Origin: Pseudomonas quebecensis
Lineage (GTDB): Bacteria; Pseudomonadota; Gammaproteobacteria; Pseudomonadales; Pseudomonadaceae
Assembly: GCF_026410085.1 (NCBI RefSeq)
Contig: NZ_CP112866.1
Span: forward strand, 1,178,001 to 1,242,000
Length of the DNA: 64,000 nt
Direction: 5' to 3'
Shown here piece after piece: positions 17,671-27,588 of the stretch. Made by a program: the position numbers and the translations under genes. Position 1 is the stretch's first letter. Each line of letters opens with the position of its first letter. A model generated the notes under the pieces. The model made no database searches and was not told where the DNA came from. It saw only the letters and a program-made list of their open reading frames with translations.

Positions 17671-19080
17671 ATGATCCGCACTTATTACGACGAAATGTAC
17701 GATGGGGCAGGGCAGGTCAGGCCTCACTACCGCGAATTCGCCCGCTGGCTGGCCCGGACCCCCGCTGAACTGCTGGCCCAGCGTCGGCGCGAAGCCGATT
17801 TGCTGTTTCACCGTGCCGGGATCACCTTCACCCTTTACGGGGATGAACAGGGCACCGAGCGCCTGATTCCCTTCGACACCATCCCGCGCAGTATTCCGGC
17901 CAGCGAATGGCGGATTGTCGAGCGCGGCTGCATCCAGCGCGTCAAGGCACTGAACCTGTTCCTTGCCGACCTCTATCATGAACAACGCATTATCAAGGCC
18001 GGAATCATTCCCGCCGAGCAGGTGCTGGCCAACGAGCAATACCAACTGGCCATGCAGGGCCTGGATCTGCACCGCGATGTGTATGCTCACGTCGCCGGGG
18101 TCGATCTCGTCCGTGATGGCGACGGCACTTACTACGTATTGGAAGACAACCTGCGTACACCCAGCGGCGTCAGCTACATGCTCGAAGACCGTAAGATGAT
18201 GATGCGCCTGTTCCCCGAATTGTTCGCTGCCCAGCGTATTGCGCCGATCGACCACTACCCCAACCTGCTGCTCGACACCCTCAAAAGCGCAAGCGCCCTG
18301 GATAACCCCAGCGTGGTGGTGCTGACCCCAGGGCGGTTCAACAGTGCTTTTTTCGAACATGCTTTTCTCGCCCGGGAAATGGGCGTGGAATTGGTGGAAG
18401 GTGCCGACCTGTTCGTGCGCGACGATCACGTGTTCATGCGCACCACCGACGGTCCCAAGGCGGTGGATGTGATCTACCGCCGCCTCGATGACGCGTTCCT
18501 CGACCCGTTGGCCTTTAACCCGGACTCCATGCTCGGGGTGCCGGGCCTGTTGGCCGCCTATCGCTCGGGCAATGTGGTGCTGGCCAACGCCATCGGCACC
18601 GGGGTCGCGGATGACAAGTCGGTGTACCCCTTCGTCACCGACATGATCCGTTTTTACCTGGATGAGGAGCCGATCCTGCAGAATGTTCCGACCTTTCAGT
18701 GCCGCAAGCCCGACGAATTGTCCCACGTGCTCGCCCACCTGCCGCAACTGGTGGTCAAGGAAACCCAAGGGTCCGGCGGCTACGGCATGTTGGTCGGGCC
18801 GGCGTCCACGGCGGCGGAAATCGAAGCCTTCCGCGCCCGTATCAAAGCCAAGCCCCATGCGTATATCGCACAGCCGACGCTGTGTTTATCCACGTGCCCG
18901 ACCTTCGTCGAGAACGGTATCGCCCCGCGCCATATCGACCTGCGCCCGTTCGTGCTGTCCGGCAAGGACACCCGCGTGGTGCCTGGCGGCCTGACGCGCG
19001 TGGCCCTGCGCGAGGGCTCGCTGGTGGTCAATTCGTCCCAGGGCGGCGGCACCAAAGACACTTGGGTCGTGGAGGACTGA
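17671..19080 (+). CDS. Circularly permuted ATP-grasp type 2 family protein
   Basis: 469-aa protein of the DUF404/DUF407 family, a permuted ATP-grasp fold expected to make amide or peptide-like bonds. Visible segments: YVLEDNLRTPSGVSYMLEDR, VIYRRLDDAFLDPL, VVKETQGSGGYGMLVGP and RPFVLSGKDTRVVPGGLTRVAL. The ATG at 17671 is 6 nt after AAGGAG and preferred over the in-frame start at 17608. It forms an operon with an alpha-E protein (gap 4 nt) and a transglutaminase; the trio is conserved in many bacteria, but its product is not established. Confidence 0.9.
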   Translation: MIRTYYDEMYDGAGQVRPHYREFARWLARTPAELLAQRRREADLLFHRAGITFTLYGDEQGTERLIPFDTIPRSIPASEWRIVERGCIQRVKALNLFLADLYHEQRIIKAGIIPAEQVLANEQYQLAMQGLDLHRDVYAHVAGVDLVRDGDGTYYVLEDNLRTPSGVSYMLEDRKMMMRLFPELFAAQRIAPIDHYPNLLLDTLKSASALDNPSVVVLTPGRFNSAFFEHAFLAREMGVELVEGADLFVRDDHVFMRTTDGPKAVDVIYRRLDDAFLDPLAFNPDSMLGVPGLLAAYRSGNVVLANAIGTGVADDKSVYPFVTDMIRFYLDEEPILQNVPTFQCRKPDELSHVLAHLPQLVVKETQGSGGYGMLVGPASTAAEIEAFRARIKAKPHAYIAQPTLCLSTCPTFVENGIAPRHIDLRPFVLSGKDTRVVPGGLTRVALREGSLVVNSSQGGGTKDTWVVED

Positions 19081-19084
19081 TGCC

Positions 19085-20035
19085 ATGTTGAGTCGAACTG
19101 CCTCGGATTTGTACTGGATGTCGCGCTACCTGGAACGCGCGGAAAACCTCGCACGCATGCTCGATGTCAGTTATTCGCTGTCGCTGATGCCCCAGGACGG
19201 GCGCGGCGATGGCCTGCATGAACTGGCGATGCCGCTGCTGATCACCGGCACCCTGGAGGATTACCACGAGCGTCACGGCCAGTTACACGCCGAGCGTCTG
19301 CTGCACTTCTTTGCCCTGGACGCGGCCAACCCCGCGAGCATCTACAGCTGCCTGGGCGCCGCGCGGGCCAGCGCCCATGCGGTGCGTGGGCGAATCACCG
19401 CCGACATGTGGGAAAACATCAATGCCACTTGGCTGGATATTCGTGAAATCGCCCAACAAGGCCTGAGCCGCTATGGCATGAGCCGTTTCTGCGAGTGGGT
19501 CAAGGAGCGCTCCCACCTGTTTCGCGGCGCAACCTACGGCACCATCATGCGCAATGACGCGTTCCGGTTTATTCGCCTGGGCACCTTTATCGAGCGCGCC
19601 GACAACACCTTGCGCCTGCTGGATGCGCGGTATGAAATGGCCGGCGACCATGCCGACACGGTCACCGACGGCACCGCTCACGCGTACTATCAGTGGAGCG
19701 CGTTGCTGCGCGCGCTGTCCTCGTTCGAGGCCTACACCGAAATTTATCGTGACGCTCCCGGCGCCCGGCAAGTGGCCCAGTTGCTGCTGTTGCGCGCCGA
19801 TGTGCCGCGCTCCCTGCGCGCCTGCAGCGAAGAGATCGATCAGATCCTCGCCAGCCTGCCCGGCCTGAACGGCCGCCCGGCACAGCGCCTGGCCGCGGAG
19901 ATGGATGCGCGCCTGCGCTTTACCGCCATTGATGAAATCCTGGAGGAAGGCCTGCACGCCTGGCTGACCGACTTTATTCCCCTGGTCCGCCACTTGGGCG
20001 ATGCCATCTACCATTCCTACCTGGAGGCGGCATGA
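19085..20035 (+). CDS. Alpha-E domain protein
   Basis: 316-aa, almost fully helical protein of the DUF403/alpha-E family, starting MLSRTASDLYWMSRYLERAENLARML. Other family segments are TRYGMSRFCEWVK-like and FIRLGTFIERADNTLRLLDARY. It is always found beside circularly permuted ATP-grasp and transglutaminase genes, as here. It overlaps the next gene by ATGA. The exact activity is unknown. Confidence 0.9.
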   Translation: MLSRTASDLYWMSRYLERAENLARMLDVSYSLSLMPQDGRGDGLHELAMPLLITGTLEDYHERHGQLHAERLLHFFALDAANPASIYSCLGAARASAHAVRGRITADMWENINATWLDIREIAQQGLSRYGMSRFCEWVKERSHLFRGATYGTIMRNDAFRFIRLGTFIERADNTLRLLDARYEMAGDHADTVTDGTAHAYYQWSALLRALSSFEAYTEIYRDAPGARQVAQLLLLRADVPRSLRACSEEIDQILASLPGLNGRPAQRLAAEMDARLRFTAIDEILEEGLHAWLTDFIPLVRHLGDAIYHSYLEAA

Positions 20036-20835
20036 GACTTTCGATCAGCCACGAAACCACCTACCACTACGAAGACCAGGTGCGCGCCAGCATCCAGTAC
20101 CTGCGCCTGACGCCCCACGACAGCGAACGGCAGCAGGTACTCAGTTGGCAGCTCGACCTGCCGCGCCCGGTTCGCGCGCAGATCGACCCGTTCGGCAATA
20201 TCCTGCATGTGTTGACCCTGGATGAGCCCCACGACGCCATCATCATCGGCGCCCGTGGCCAAGTGGAGATCGATGAATTGCGCGAAGCCGAGCATGAGCA
20301 GCAGTCGGCCTATCCGTTCCTGCGCGGTACCCGCCTGACCGAGTCCGATGAAGCCCTGCGCGGCTTCGCGCGGCAGCACTGTCGTCAAGGGCGTGACCGC
20401 AGCGCGCTGATCGACCTCATGCACGCGCTCAACGAGGCCATGGTCTACACGCCCGGCGCCACCGAAGTCGACACTTGTGCCGCCCACGCGTTCGCCGGCC
20501 GCGCGGGCGTGTGCCAGGACCATACCCATGTATTCCTGGCCTGCGCACGCAGCCTCGGTATTCCGGCGCGGTATGTGTCGGGGTATTTGTACAGCGAGGA
20601 CAGCACGCACCTGGCCAGCCATGCCTGGGCCGAAGCCTGGTTGGACAACGCCTGGTACAGCTTCGACGTGACCAACCGTCTGGCCCGGCCGGAACGCCAC
20701 CTCAAGCTGGCGGTGGGCCTGGACTATCTTGACGCCTGCCCGGTTCGCGGCATGCGCCGAGGCGGTGGGCATGAACAAATGCACGCCAAGGTATCGGTGG
20801 CGCCGATGCCCGTGATTTCAATCCAGCAGCAATAA
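20032..20835 (+). CDS. Transglutaminase-like cysteine protease family protein
   Basis: 267-aa transglutaminase-core protein with an N-terminal Bact_transglu_N domain (MRLSISHETTYHYEDQV...). The papain-like triad is visible: Cys in GRAGVCQDHTHVFLA (about residue 161), His in LASHAWAEAWL (about 200) and Asp in WYSFDVTNRL (about 215). It may act as an amidase or ligase on the product of the preceding ATP-grasp protein. No signal peptide, so cytoplasmic. Confidence 0.9.
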   Translation: MRLSISHETTYHYEDQVRASIQYLRLTPHDSERQQVLSWQLDLPRPVRAQIDPFGNILHVLTLDEPHDAIIIGARGQVEIDELREAEHEQQSAYPFLRGTRLTESDEALRGFARQHCRQGRDRSALIDLMHALNEAMVYTPGATEVDTCAAHAFAGRAGVCQDHTHVFLACARSLGIPARYVSGYLYSEDSTHLASHAWAEAWLDNAWYSFDVTNRLARPERHLKLAVGLDYLDACPVRGMRRGGGHEQMHAKVSVAPMPVISIQQQ

Positions 20836-20885
20836 TCGGGCACCGCCGCGAAGCTCACCGGCCAAACGAAGGTCATCGCTGAGAT

Positions 20886-21692
20886 TTACCGCTGCTGCTT
20901 ACGCTCCGCCATGTGCTTCAGATAGCCCACCAGCAGGTCCAGCTCAGGATCCGGCAACACGCTGGCGGCGAACGCCGGCATTTTTGCCTGTGGCCAATGC
21001 CGCAGGCTTTGCGGGTCGCGGATGTAGCGCTTGAGGAAATCCCCGGCGAAATATTCCGTTGGGTTGTAGGGAATATTCAGATCCGGCCCCACCTGCGCAT
21101 CCCCCGCGCCGTTGAGGCGATGGCATGCCAGGCAGTTTTTCTGAAACAGCGTAAAACCCTGATTGACCGGATCGTCGGCCGCCAGCTGCGGGTCGGGCAA
21201 GAGAGCCGGAAAGCGCTCTGCCACGGTTTTTAACTGCTTGATGCTGGAAATCTGGAACGGCCATTGTTCGGGGCTGACAGGCCCGGCCTGCGGGTCGGTC
21301 CACACCAGGTAAAACGGCCCCGCGCTGGGTTTGCCGTCGGCGAGGGCGGGCCAGGGGTGCGCCGGGTCCTCCACCGCCAGCCAGGCGCGGGCGCCGTGGC
21401 TCTGCAGCAATGGGCCAGCGCTTAACTCGGCGGCGAAGCCATCCAGTGCAACGGCTTGCACATGGTGCTCCGGCTTCAAGCCCTGCAGGAGCACCGCCAT
21501 GGGGACTGCGCGATAAGTCATGGCGTGCTTGTAGGAAACGTCATCAGCGATGCGCACCGTCTGTGCATCCGGATGCGTGAGCAAGTCGGCGGTCTGCCAG
21601 GTCTTTCTCTCGTGATCGAGTTCGAGGGTCAAGGATGCCGCCGTAACCGGCAGGGCAATCAGCACGAGGAGAAGAGCGAGGATCGATTTCAA
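20886..21692 (-). CDS. Secreted c-type cytochrome
   Basis: Signal peptide (KSILALLLVLIALPVTAAS) followed by a domain of unknown fold with DDVSYKHAMTYRAVPMAVLLQGL and a C-terminal monohaem cytochrome c domain: haem motif CLACH near NQGFTLFQKNCLACHRLNGAG, distal Met probably in AKMPAF. The start is uncertain: a TTG at 21692 places the signal peptide at the N-terminus, whereas a GTG at 21767 adds 25 residues; neither has a clear ribosome-binding site. It resembles sulfite-oxidase-linked or molybdopterin-domain cytochromes. No partner oxidoreductase is adjacent. Confidence 0.8.
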   Translation of the reverse strand: MKSILALLLVLIALPVTAASLTLELDHERKTWQTADLLTHPDAQTVRIADDVSYKHAMTYRAVPMAVLLQGLKPEHHVQAVALDGFAAELSAGPLLQSHGARAWLAVEDPAHPWPALADGKPSAGPFYLVWTDPQAGPVSPEQWPFQISSIKQLKTVAERFPALLPDPQLAADDPVNQGFTLFQKNCLACHRLNGAGDAQVGPDLNIPYNPTEYFAGDFLKRYIRDPQSLRHWPQAKMPAFAASVLPDPELDLLVGYLKHMAERKQQR

Positions 21693-21854
21693 GAGGAGCG
21701 CTCGGTAAGAAGGGCGACAGCGCTCACGATACCGGAAAAACGCGCGTAAAAAGACAGCCCCTGCCACGGCATCGCTTTACGCGAAGACCCGGCAGGTGCT
21801 GCCAAAAACTGCAATTCTGATGCAATGAGTGCACAGAATACGGGGGCTGAACGA

Positions 21855-21950
21855 TCACCCAATGACCTTGGTCAGGTTGGGCAGGATCAATATCAGTGTG
21901 GTGGCGAACAGAATGAGTCCCGCCTGACGAACTTTCGAATGCTTGAACAT
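21855..21950 (-). CDS. 31-residue hydrophobic small protein
   Basis: Very short ORF starting MFKHSKVRQAGLILFATTLI, with a basic N-terminus and one predicted membrane helix ending in LPNLTKVIG. AAGG lies upstream of the ATG. Longer in-frame extension to 22064 looks unlike coding sequence. The architecture (positive head, single helix, short tail) is that of small membrane peptides. Function unknown. Confidence 0.55.
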   Translation of the reverse strand: MFKHSKVRQAGLILFATTLILILPNLTKVIG

Positions 21951-22337
21951 GGCTGACTGCCTTTTGTTGTTATTCCTGAGCGTCAAATACGTGCCGTGAT
22001 ATTTCAGTATGGCGCAGTGACGTGTCGCTTTTCTTACAACTGCCCCGGCAAAACCCGGCAGCAACTTCTTACTGATTGAACCTTAGAGCCCTCGTTCTTC
22101 CTCGCTTAGATCCATTTCGTATCAGCTAATCAGCATTTCTGCTTAAAAAGGCATGAGGCACAACGCCATCTTGGCGCCAATGCCTTGGCTAGACAGCTAA
22201 AACGATTAATCCGGCAATTAGCTTAGGAACCTACCGTTCGTCCGAGCGTGAGGGTCAAAGGCTGTGAGCGCATCCGTCATTGAAACCGTGTCAATCGGGC
22301 TTAAGGTAAGGGCTCATATGCACGTTTCGAGGATGTC
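21951..22337. other. Intergenic region upstream of the thiolase operon
   Basis: No gene seen. It contains a hairpin with arms AGGCAT / ATGCCT (about 22150-22185) enclosing the palindrome TTGGCGCCAA. The latter could be an operator or transcript terminator. No clear PsrA box was found here. Confidence 0.4.
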
Positions 22338-23543
22338 ATGACCCAAGCTTTGATCTTTGATGCGATACGCACGCCCCGTGGCAAAGGCAAGGCTGATGGC
22401 GCCTTGCACAGTGTCAAACCGGTCAACCTGGCCGCCGGGTTGCTCACGGCGCTGGCGCAACGCAACGACCTCGACACTCGGCAAGTGGATGACATCGTGC
22501 TCGGCTGCGTGACCCCGGTGGGCGACCAGGGGGCCGACATCGCCAAGACTGCCGCACTAGTCGCCGACTGGGCCATCAGCGTCGCCGGCGTACAGGTCAA
22601 TCGCTTCTGTGCCTCGGGCCTGGAGGCGGTCAATCTGGGCGCGATGAAAGTGCGTTCAGGTTTTGAAGACCTGGTGGTGGTCGGCGGTGTCGAATCCATG
22701 TCCCGCGTGCCCATGGGCAGCGACGGCGGCGCCTGGGTGCTCGACCCGCAGACCAACCTGCACAGCCATTTCACCCCCCAAGGTATCGGTGCGGACCTGA
22801 TCGCCACGCTGGAAGGGTTCACCCGTGAGGACGTCGATACCTTTGCCTTACAGTCTCAGCAGAAAGCAGCCAGGGCCCGTGCGGACGGTTCTTTCAGCAA
22901 GTCGCTGATCGCGGTGCAGGACCAGAACGGCATTGTGCTGCTGGATCATGACGAATTTATCCGCGCCGACTCCACCCTGCAGGGGCTCGGCCAGCTCAAA
23001 CCCAGTTTCGAGATGATCGGGCAGATGGGCTTCGACGCCACCGCGTTGCGGATCTACAGCCATGTGGAGCGCATCCACCATGTGCACACGCCGGGTAACA
23101 GTTCCGGCATCGTTGACGGTGCCGCGCTGATGCTGATCGGTTCCGAGTCCAAGGGCCGGGAGCTGGGGCTGCAGCCACGGGCGCGCATTGTCGCCGCAGC
23201 GGTGACCGGCACCGACCCCACCATCATGCTCACCGGCCCCGCTCCGGCCACCCGCAAGGCCTTGGCCAAGGCCGGTTTGCGTGTGGAAGACATCGAATTG
23301 TTTGAGGTCAACGAAGCCTTCGCCTCGGTGGTGCTCAAGTTCATCAAGGACATGGGCATCGACCCGGCGCGGGTCAACGTCAATGGCGGCTCGATCGCCA
23401 TGGGCCACCCGTTGGGCGCCACCGGCTGCGCAATCCTGGGCACCTTGCTCGACGAACTGGAGGCACGCCGACAGCGCTACGGCCTGGCCACTCTGTGTGT
23501 GGGCGGTGGCATGGGTATCGCCACTGTAATCGAACGTCTCTGA
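22338..23543 (+). CDS. Acetyl-CoA C-acetyltransferase (thiolase)
   Basis: Thiolase of 401 aa that cleaves 3-ketoacyl-CoA or condenses acetyl-CoA. Nucleophile Cys in [17 protein letters not shown] (about residue 91), [20 protein letters not shown] (catalytic His) and [15 protein letters not shown] (second Cys) are all present. It is followed after 16 bp by a fused enoyl-CoA hydratase/3-hydroxyacyl-CoA dehydrogenase, so the pair forms a FadAB/FadIJ-like beta-oxidation unit. Chain-length specificity cannot be read. Confidence 0.94.
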   Translation: MTQALIFDAIRTPRGKGKADGALHSVKPVNLAAGLLTALAQRNDLDTRQVDDIVLGCVTPVGDQGADIAKTAALVADWAISVAGVQVNRFCASGLEAVNLGAMKVRSGFEDLVVVGGVESMSRVPMGSDGGAWVLDPQTNLHSHFTPQGIGADLIATLEGFTREDVDTFALQSQQKAARARADGSFSKSLIAVQDQNGIVLLDHDEFIRADSTLQGLGQLKPSFEMIGQMGFDATALRIYSHVERIHHVHTPGNSSGIVDGAALMLIGSESKGRELGLQPRARIVAAAVTGTDPTIMLTGPAPATRKALAKAGLRVEDIELFEVNEAFASVVLKFIKDMGIDPARVNVNGGSIAMGHPLGATGCAILGTLLDELEARRQRYGLATLCVGGGMGIATVIERL

Positions 23544-23559
23544 GCCTTAGGAATTAGTC

Positions 23560-25707
23560 ATGACCGATGCCATTCGTTACGAAATAGGCCAGGACCGGAT
23601 CGTAGTGCTGACCCTCGACCTGCCCGGCCAGAACGCCAACACCATGAACGCTGTATACCGAGAAGCCATGGCCGCCACCGTCACACGGCTGGAAGCGGAA
23701 AAGGACCACATCGCCGGCGTGGTGATGACCTCGGCCAAGAAGACGTTCTTCGCCGGCGGCGACCTCAACGAGTTGATCAAGGTCGAGAAGGCCGACGCCA
23801 AGGCGTTCTACGACGGTGTGCGGGTGCTTAAGGCGCAGTTGCGTCGCCTGGAGACCTTGGGCAGGCCGGTGGTGGCTGCCATCAATGGTGCGGCACTGGG
23901 CGGAGGCTGGGAGATTTGCCTGGCCTGCCATTACCGCATCGCCCTGGACGATCAATCGATACAGCTGGGGTTGCCGGAAGTCACCCTGGGTTTACTGCCC
24001 GGCGGCGGGGGCGTGGTGCGCATGGTGCGCCTGCTGGGCCTGGAAAAAGCCCTGCCGTATTTGCTCGAAGGGAAAAAAGTGCGGCCGCAGCAAGCACTGC
24101 AGGCCGGTTTGGTCCATGCGCTGGCCACGGACCGCGAGGCGATGCTGGCCCTGGCTCGTGCCTGGATTCTTGCCAATCCCGAGGCCAGACAGCCCTGGGA
24201 CAACAAGGGCTACCCGATCCCCGGCGGGACACCATCGCACCCCAAAATCGCGCAAATGCTGGCGATTGCGCCATCGATCCTGCGCAGCAAAACCCACGGC
24301 TGCTTCCCGGCGCCGGAGAAAATCCTCTGCGCCGCCGTCGAAGGCGCCCAGGTGGACGTCGAGACCGCCCATCTGATCGAAACCCGCTATTTCACCGAAC
24401 TGGTCACCGGGCAAGTGGCTAAAAATATGATCGGCACCTTCTGGTTCCAGCTCAATGACATCAACGCCGGCCGTTCACGCCCGCAGGGTATTGCGCCTTG
24501 TGTGACGCGCAAGCTCGGCGTGCTCGGCGCGGGCATGATGGGCGCGGGTATCGCTTATGTCAGCGCCAGTGCCGGGATCGACGTGGTGCTCAAGGACATC
24601 AACCTGGCGGCGGCCGAGAAGGGCAAGGCGCATTCGGCGGCGCTGCTCGACAAGAAGCTCGGCCGTGGGCAATTGAGCACTGAACAACGCGAAAGCATCC
24701 TGGCGCGGATCCATCCTACTCAAGATGACAGCGACCTGGCCGGCTGTGACCTGATCATTGAAGCGGTGTTTGAAGACCGCGAACTCAAGGCGACTGTGTC
24801 AGCCGCCGCCCGACGTGTGGTGGGGGCCGACGCGGTGATCGCATCCAATACCTCCACCTTACCCATCAGTGGCCTGGCCACGGCGGTGCCGGACCCGGCC
24901 AGGTTTATTGGTCTGCATTTCTTCAGCCCGGTGCACAAGATGGCGCTGGTGGAAATCATCAAGGGCGCGCGCACCTCGGATGAAACCCTGGCCCGCAGCT
25001 TTGATTTCGTACGCCAGATCAAAAAAACTCCTATCGTGGTCAACGACAGTCGCGGCTTCTTCACCTCAAGGGTGTTTGGCACGTTCACCAGCGAAGGTAT
25101 CGCCATGCTGGGCGAGGGCGTGGCCGCGCCGTTGATCGAGATGCAAGCGCGCAAGGCGGGCATGCCGGTAGGGCCGCTGGCGGTGTCCGATGAAGTCTCC
25201 CTCAGCCTGATGAACCATATCCGACAGCAAACCGCCAAGGACCTGCAGGCCGAAGGTAAGGCGATGCGGGCCCATCCAGCCACAGCGCTGATCGACCTGT
25301 TCGTCAATCAATTCAAACGGCCAGGCAAGGCCGCCGGCGGCGGTTTTTATGAATACCCCAGTGGCGCGCAGAAATACCTCTGGCCTGAGCTTAAACAACG
25401 TTTCGAGCGGCCCGAACAACGGATTGCATCCCAGGACGTGCGCGACCGGTTGCTGTTTATCCAGGCCATCGAAACCGTGCGCTGCGTGGAGGAGGGCGTG
25501 TTGATGTCCACGGCGGACGCCAATGTGGGCTCGATCCTGGGCATCGGCTTTGCCGCGTGGAGCGGCGGCGCGCTGCAATTTATCAATCAGTACGGCCTGA
25601 ACGACTTTATCGCCCGCGCCCGCTATCTGGCCGAACAGTATGGCGAGCGGTTCACACCGCCGGCGTTGTTGCTGGAGAAGGCCGCGCGCGGGCAGCGCTT
25701 TGTATAG
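23560..25707 (+). CDS. Bifunctional enoyl-CoA hydratase / 3-hydroxyacyl-CoA dehydrogenase
   Basis: FadB/FadJ-like multifunctional beta-oxidation enzyme (715 aa). The N-terminal crotonase domain (1-190) has FFAGGDLNEL, NGAALGGGWEICLACHYR and LPEVTLGLLPGGGG. The NAD-binding domain has GVLGAGMMGAGIAYVSASAG (about 313-332) and the catalytic His in GLHFFSPVHKMALVEIIKG. The C-terminal 3HCDH domain has NDSRGFFTSRVF. It forms an operon with the upstream thiolase. Electrons from the preceding dehydrogenase step would enter the ETF system encoded at 7-11 kb. Confidence 0.94.
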   Translation: MTDAIRYEIGQDRIVVLTLDLPGQNANTMNAVYREAMAATVTRLEAEKDHIAGVVMTSAKKTFFAGGDLNELIKVEKADAKAFYDGVRVLKAQLRRLETLGRPVVAAINGAALGGGWEICLACHYRIALDDQSIQLGLPEVTLGLLPGGGGVVRMVRLLGLEKALPYLLEGKKVRPQQALQAGLVHALATDREAMLALARAWILANPEARQPWDNKGYPIPGGTPSHPKIAQMLAIAPSILRSKTHGCFPAPEKILCAAVEGAQVDVETAHLIETRYFTELVTGQVAKNMIGTFWFQLNDINAGRSRPQGIAPCVTRKLGVLGAGMMGAGIAYVSASAGIDVVLKDINLAAAEKGKAHSAALLDKKLGRGQLSTEQRESILARIHPTQDDSDLAGCDLIIEAVFEDRELKATVSAAARRVVGADAVIASNTSTLPISGLATAVPDPARFIGLHFFSPVHKMALVEIIKGARTSDETLARSFDFVRQIKKTPIVVNDSRGFFTSRVFGTFTSEGIAMLGEGVAAPLIEMQARKAGMPVGPLAVSDEVSLSLMNHIRQQTAKDLQAEGKAMRAHPATALIDLFVNQFKRPGKAAGGGFYEYPSGAQKYLWPELKQRFERPEQRIASQDVRDRLLFIQAIETVRCVEEGVLMSTADANVGSILGIGFAAWSGGALQFINQYGLNDFIARARYLAEQYGERFTPPALLLEKAARGQRFV

Positions 25708-25791
25708 GTGCGGCGGGGGCTTGCTTTGCAGGTAGGTTTGCAGGCAGGCTTGAGGTGTTCAATATTCCCATCGCCGTGTCAGGTATTTTTT

Positions 25792-26535
25792 ATGTCGCTA
25801 CGCGTCTGCATCCTGGAAACCGATATCCTGCGTCCAGGCCTGATCGATCAGTACCAAGGTTACGGACAGATGTTCAAGCGCCTGTTCGCCAAGCAGCCGA
25901 TCCCTGCCGAGTTTGTCGTGTACAACGTGGTGAACGGAGAATACCCGTCGGACGATGAGCGGTTTGACGCCTACCTGGTTACCGGCAGCAAGGCCGATTC
26001 CTTCGGTACCGACCCGTGGATCCAGACGCTCAAAACCTACCTGCTTGAGCGTTACAAGCGCGGCGACAAATTGCTGGGCATCTGTTTCGGTCACCAGTTG
26101 CTGGCACTGCTGCTGGGTGGCAAAGCCGAGCGCGCCACTCAAGGCTGGGGCATGGGCATCCATGATTACACGCTGGATGCCAAGACCCCCTGGATGAGCC
26201 CCGAGGTGCCGGAACTGACCCTGCTGATCAGCCATCAGGACCAGGTGACCACCTTGCCGGAGGGCGCCAAGGTCATTGCCTCCAGCGAGTTTTGCCCGTT
26301 CGCCGCATACCACATCGGCGATCAGGTGCTGTGCTTTCAGGGCCACCCGGAATTTATCCAGGACTATTCGCGCGAGTTGCTGGAGATTCTTCAGACAACC
26401 TTGGGTGAAAAGGTCTACTCAAACGGTGTGGCCAGCCTGGCACGCGAGCACCACGGCGTCACCGTGGCGGAATGGATGATGCGCTTCGTGGCGCACACGC
26501 CCGAGGCCGAGGTTAAAGCCATCCCGAGCGCTTGA
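25792..26535 (+). CDS. Class I glutamine amidotransferase-like protein
   Basis: 247-aa GATase1 domain protein similar to the stand-alone GMP-synthase-like amidotransferases. The nucleophile elbow is GICFGHQLLALLLGG (Cys about 97), with catalytic His/Glu in CFQGHPEFIQDYS. The ATG at 25792 is preferred; an upstream frame to 25708 is not coding-like. The 3' end overlaps the convergent corA gene by 23 bp. Substrate unknown. Confidence 0.87.
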   Translation: MSLRVCILETDILRPGLIDQYQGYGQMFKRLFAKQPIPAEFVVYNVVNGEYPSDDERFDAYLVTGSKADSFGTDPWIQTLKTYLLERYKRGDKLLGICFGHQLLALLLGGKAERATQGWGMGIHDYTLDAKTPWMSPEVPELTLLISHQDQVTTLPEGAKVIASSEFCPFAAYHIGDQVLCFQGHPEFIQDYSRELLEILQTTLGEKVYSNGVASLAREHHGVTVAEWMMRFVAHTPEAEVKAIPSA

Positions 26536-27484
26536 AACTGGCCCATAGGCTGGTGCATCCCACCGCAATCAGCCCGAGCACCGCAAAGTAGCCGTAGTGC
26601 CATTGCAGCTCGGGCATGTTCTGGAAATTCATCCCGTAAATCCCTGCCACCGCAGTGGGGAACGCCAGGATCGCCGCCCAGGCGGCGAATTTGCGCTGCA
26701 CCACGCTCTGGCGCGACGCCTCCAGCAACACCCCGATCTCGATGGTCTGGCTGGCGATGTCGCGCAGGGTGGTCAGGTCTTCCATCTGACGTGTGACATG
26801 AATCTGCACATCACGGAAGTACGGGCGCATGTTTTTGTCGATAAACGGGAAGCTCAGCTTTTGCAGTTCCTGGCTGATCTCCACCATCGGCGCCACGTGA
26901 CGTTTGAGCCGCAGCACGTCGCGCCGCAGGCTGTGCAGGTTCTGGATATCGCGTTCGCTCAACGAACTGCACAGCACATTGCGCTCCAGCTCATCGATCT
27001 CGGCGTGAATCGCCTCGCTGACCGGCTGGTAGTTTTCCGTGACGAAATCCAGCAGCGCATACAGTACGAAATCTTCCCCATGCTCCAGCAACAGCGGCCG
27101 CGCCTCACAGCGCTGGCGCACAAAACCGTAGGACGCCGAATGACCGTTGCGCGCGGTGATCACGTAACCGTTGCCGGCGAAAATATGGGTTTCAATAAAT
27201 ATCAGTTTGCCGTTCTCGCGCACCGGCGAGTAAGTGACGATAAACAGCGCGTCGCCAAAGGTTTCCAGCTTGGGACGGCTGTGTTTTTCCAGGGCATCTT
27301 CGATGGCCAGTTCATGCAGGTTGAACTGGCGTTGCAGGTTGGCCAATTCCTGGGCGTTGGGCTCTTCCAGGCCGATCCATACAAAATGGCCGGGTTTGGC
27401 GGCCCATGCCGCGCCTTCGTCAAGGGTGATATCGGTGACTTTCTTTCCGGCGCTGTACACGGCGGCCGCAACAACTCTACCCAT
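26513..27484 (-). CDS. CorA-family divalent metal channel
   Basis: Magnesium/cobalt channel or zinc exporter of the CorA superfamily (323 aa). A large cytoplasmic N-terminal domain is followed by two C-terminal membrane helices; the GMN selectivity motif is in FPTAVAGIYGMNFQNMPEL between them. The start is either ATG 27484 (used) or GTG 27496. The last 23 bp overlap the convergent amidotransferase gene, so sense transcripts of the two can base pair. Confidence 0.92.
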   Translation of the reverse strand: MGRVVAAAVYSAGKKVTDITLDEGAAWAAKPGHFVWIGLEEPNAQELANLQRQFNLHELAIEDALEKHSRPKLETFGDALFIVTYSPVRENGKLIFIETHIFAGNGYVITARNGHSASYGFVRQRCEARPLLLEHGEDFVLYALLDFVTENYQPVSEAIHAEIDELERNVLCSSLSERDIQNLHSLRRDVLRLKRHVAPMVEISQELQKLSFPFIDKNMRPYFRDVQIHVTRQMEDLTTLRDIASQTIEIGVLLEASRQSVVQRKFAAWAAILAFPTAVAGIYGMNFQNMPELQWHYGYFAVLGLIAVGCTSLWASFKRSGWL

Positions 27485-27588
27485 GGTGCTGATCACTTCT
27501 TATAGGAGGGGACAGATGTTGGGCAGCTTAGCCTGAATGGCGTTCCGTTGGAGCAGCGAGCAACCCCAGCCCTGCAAAGGAGACGGGA

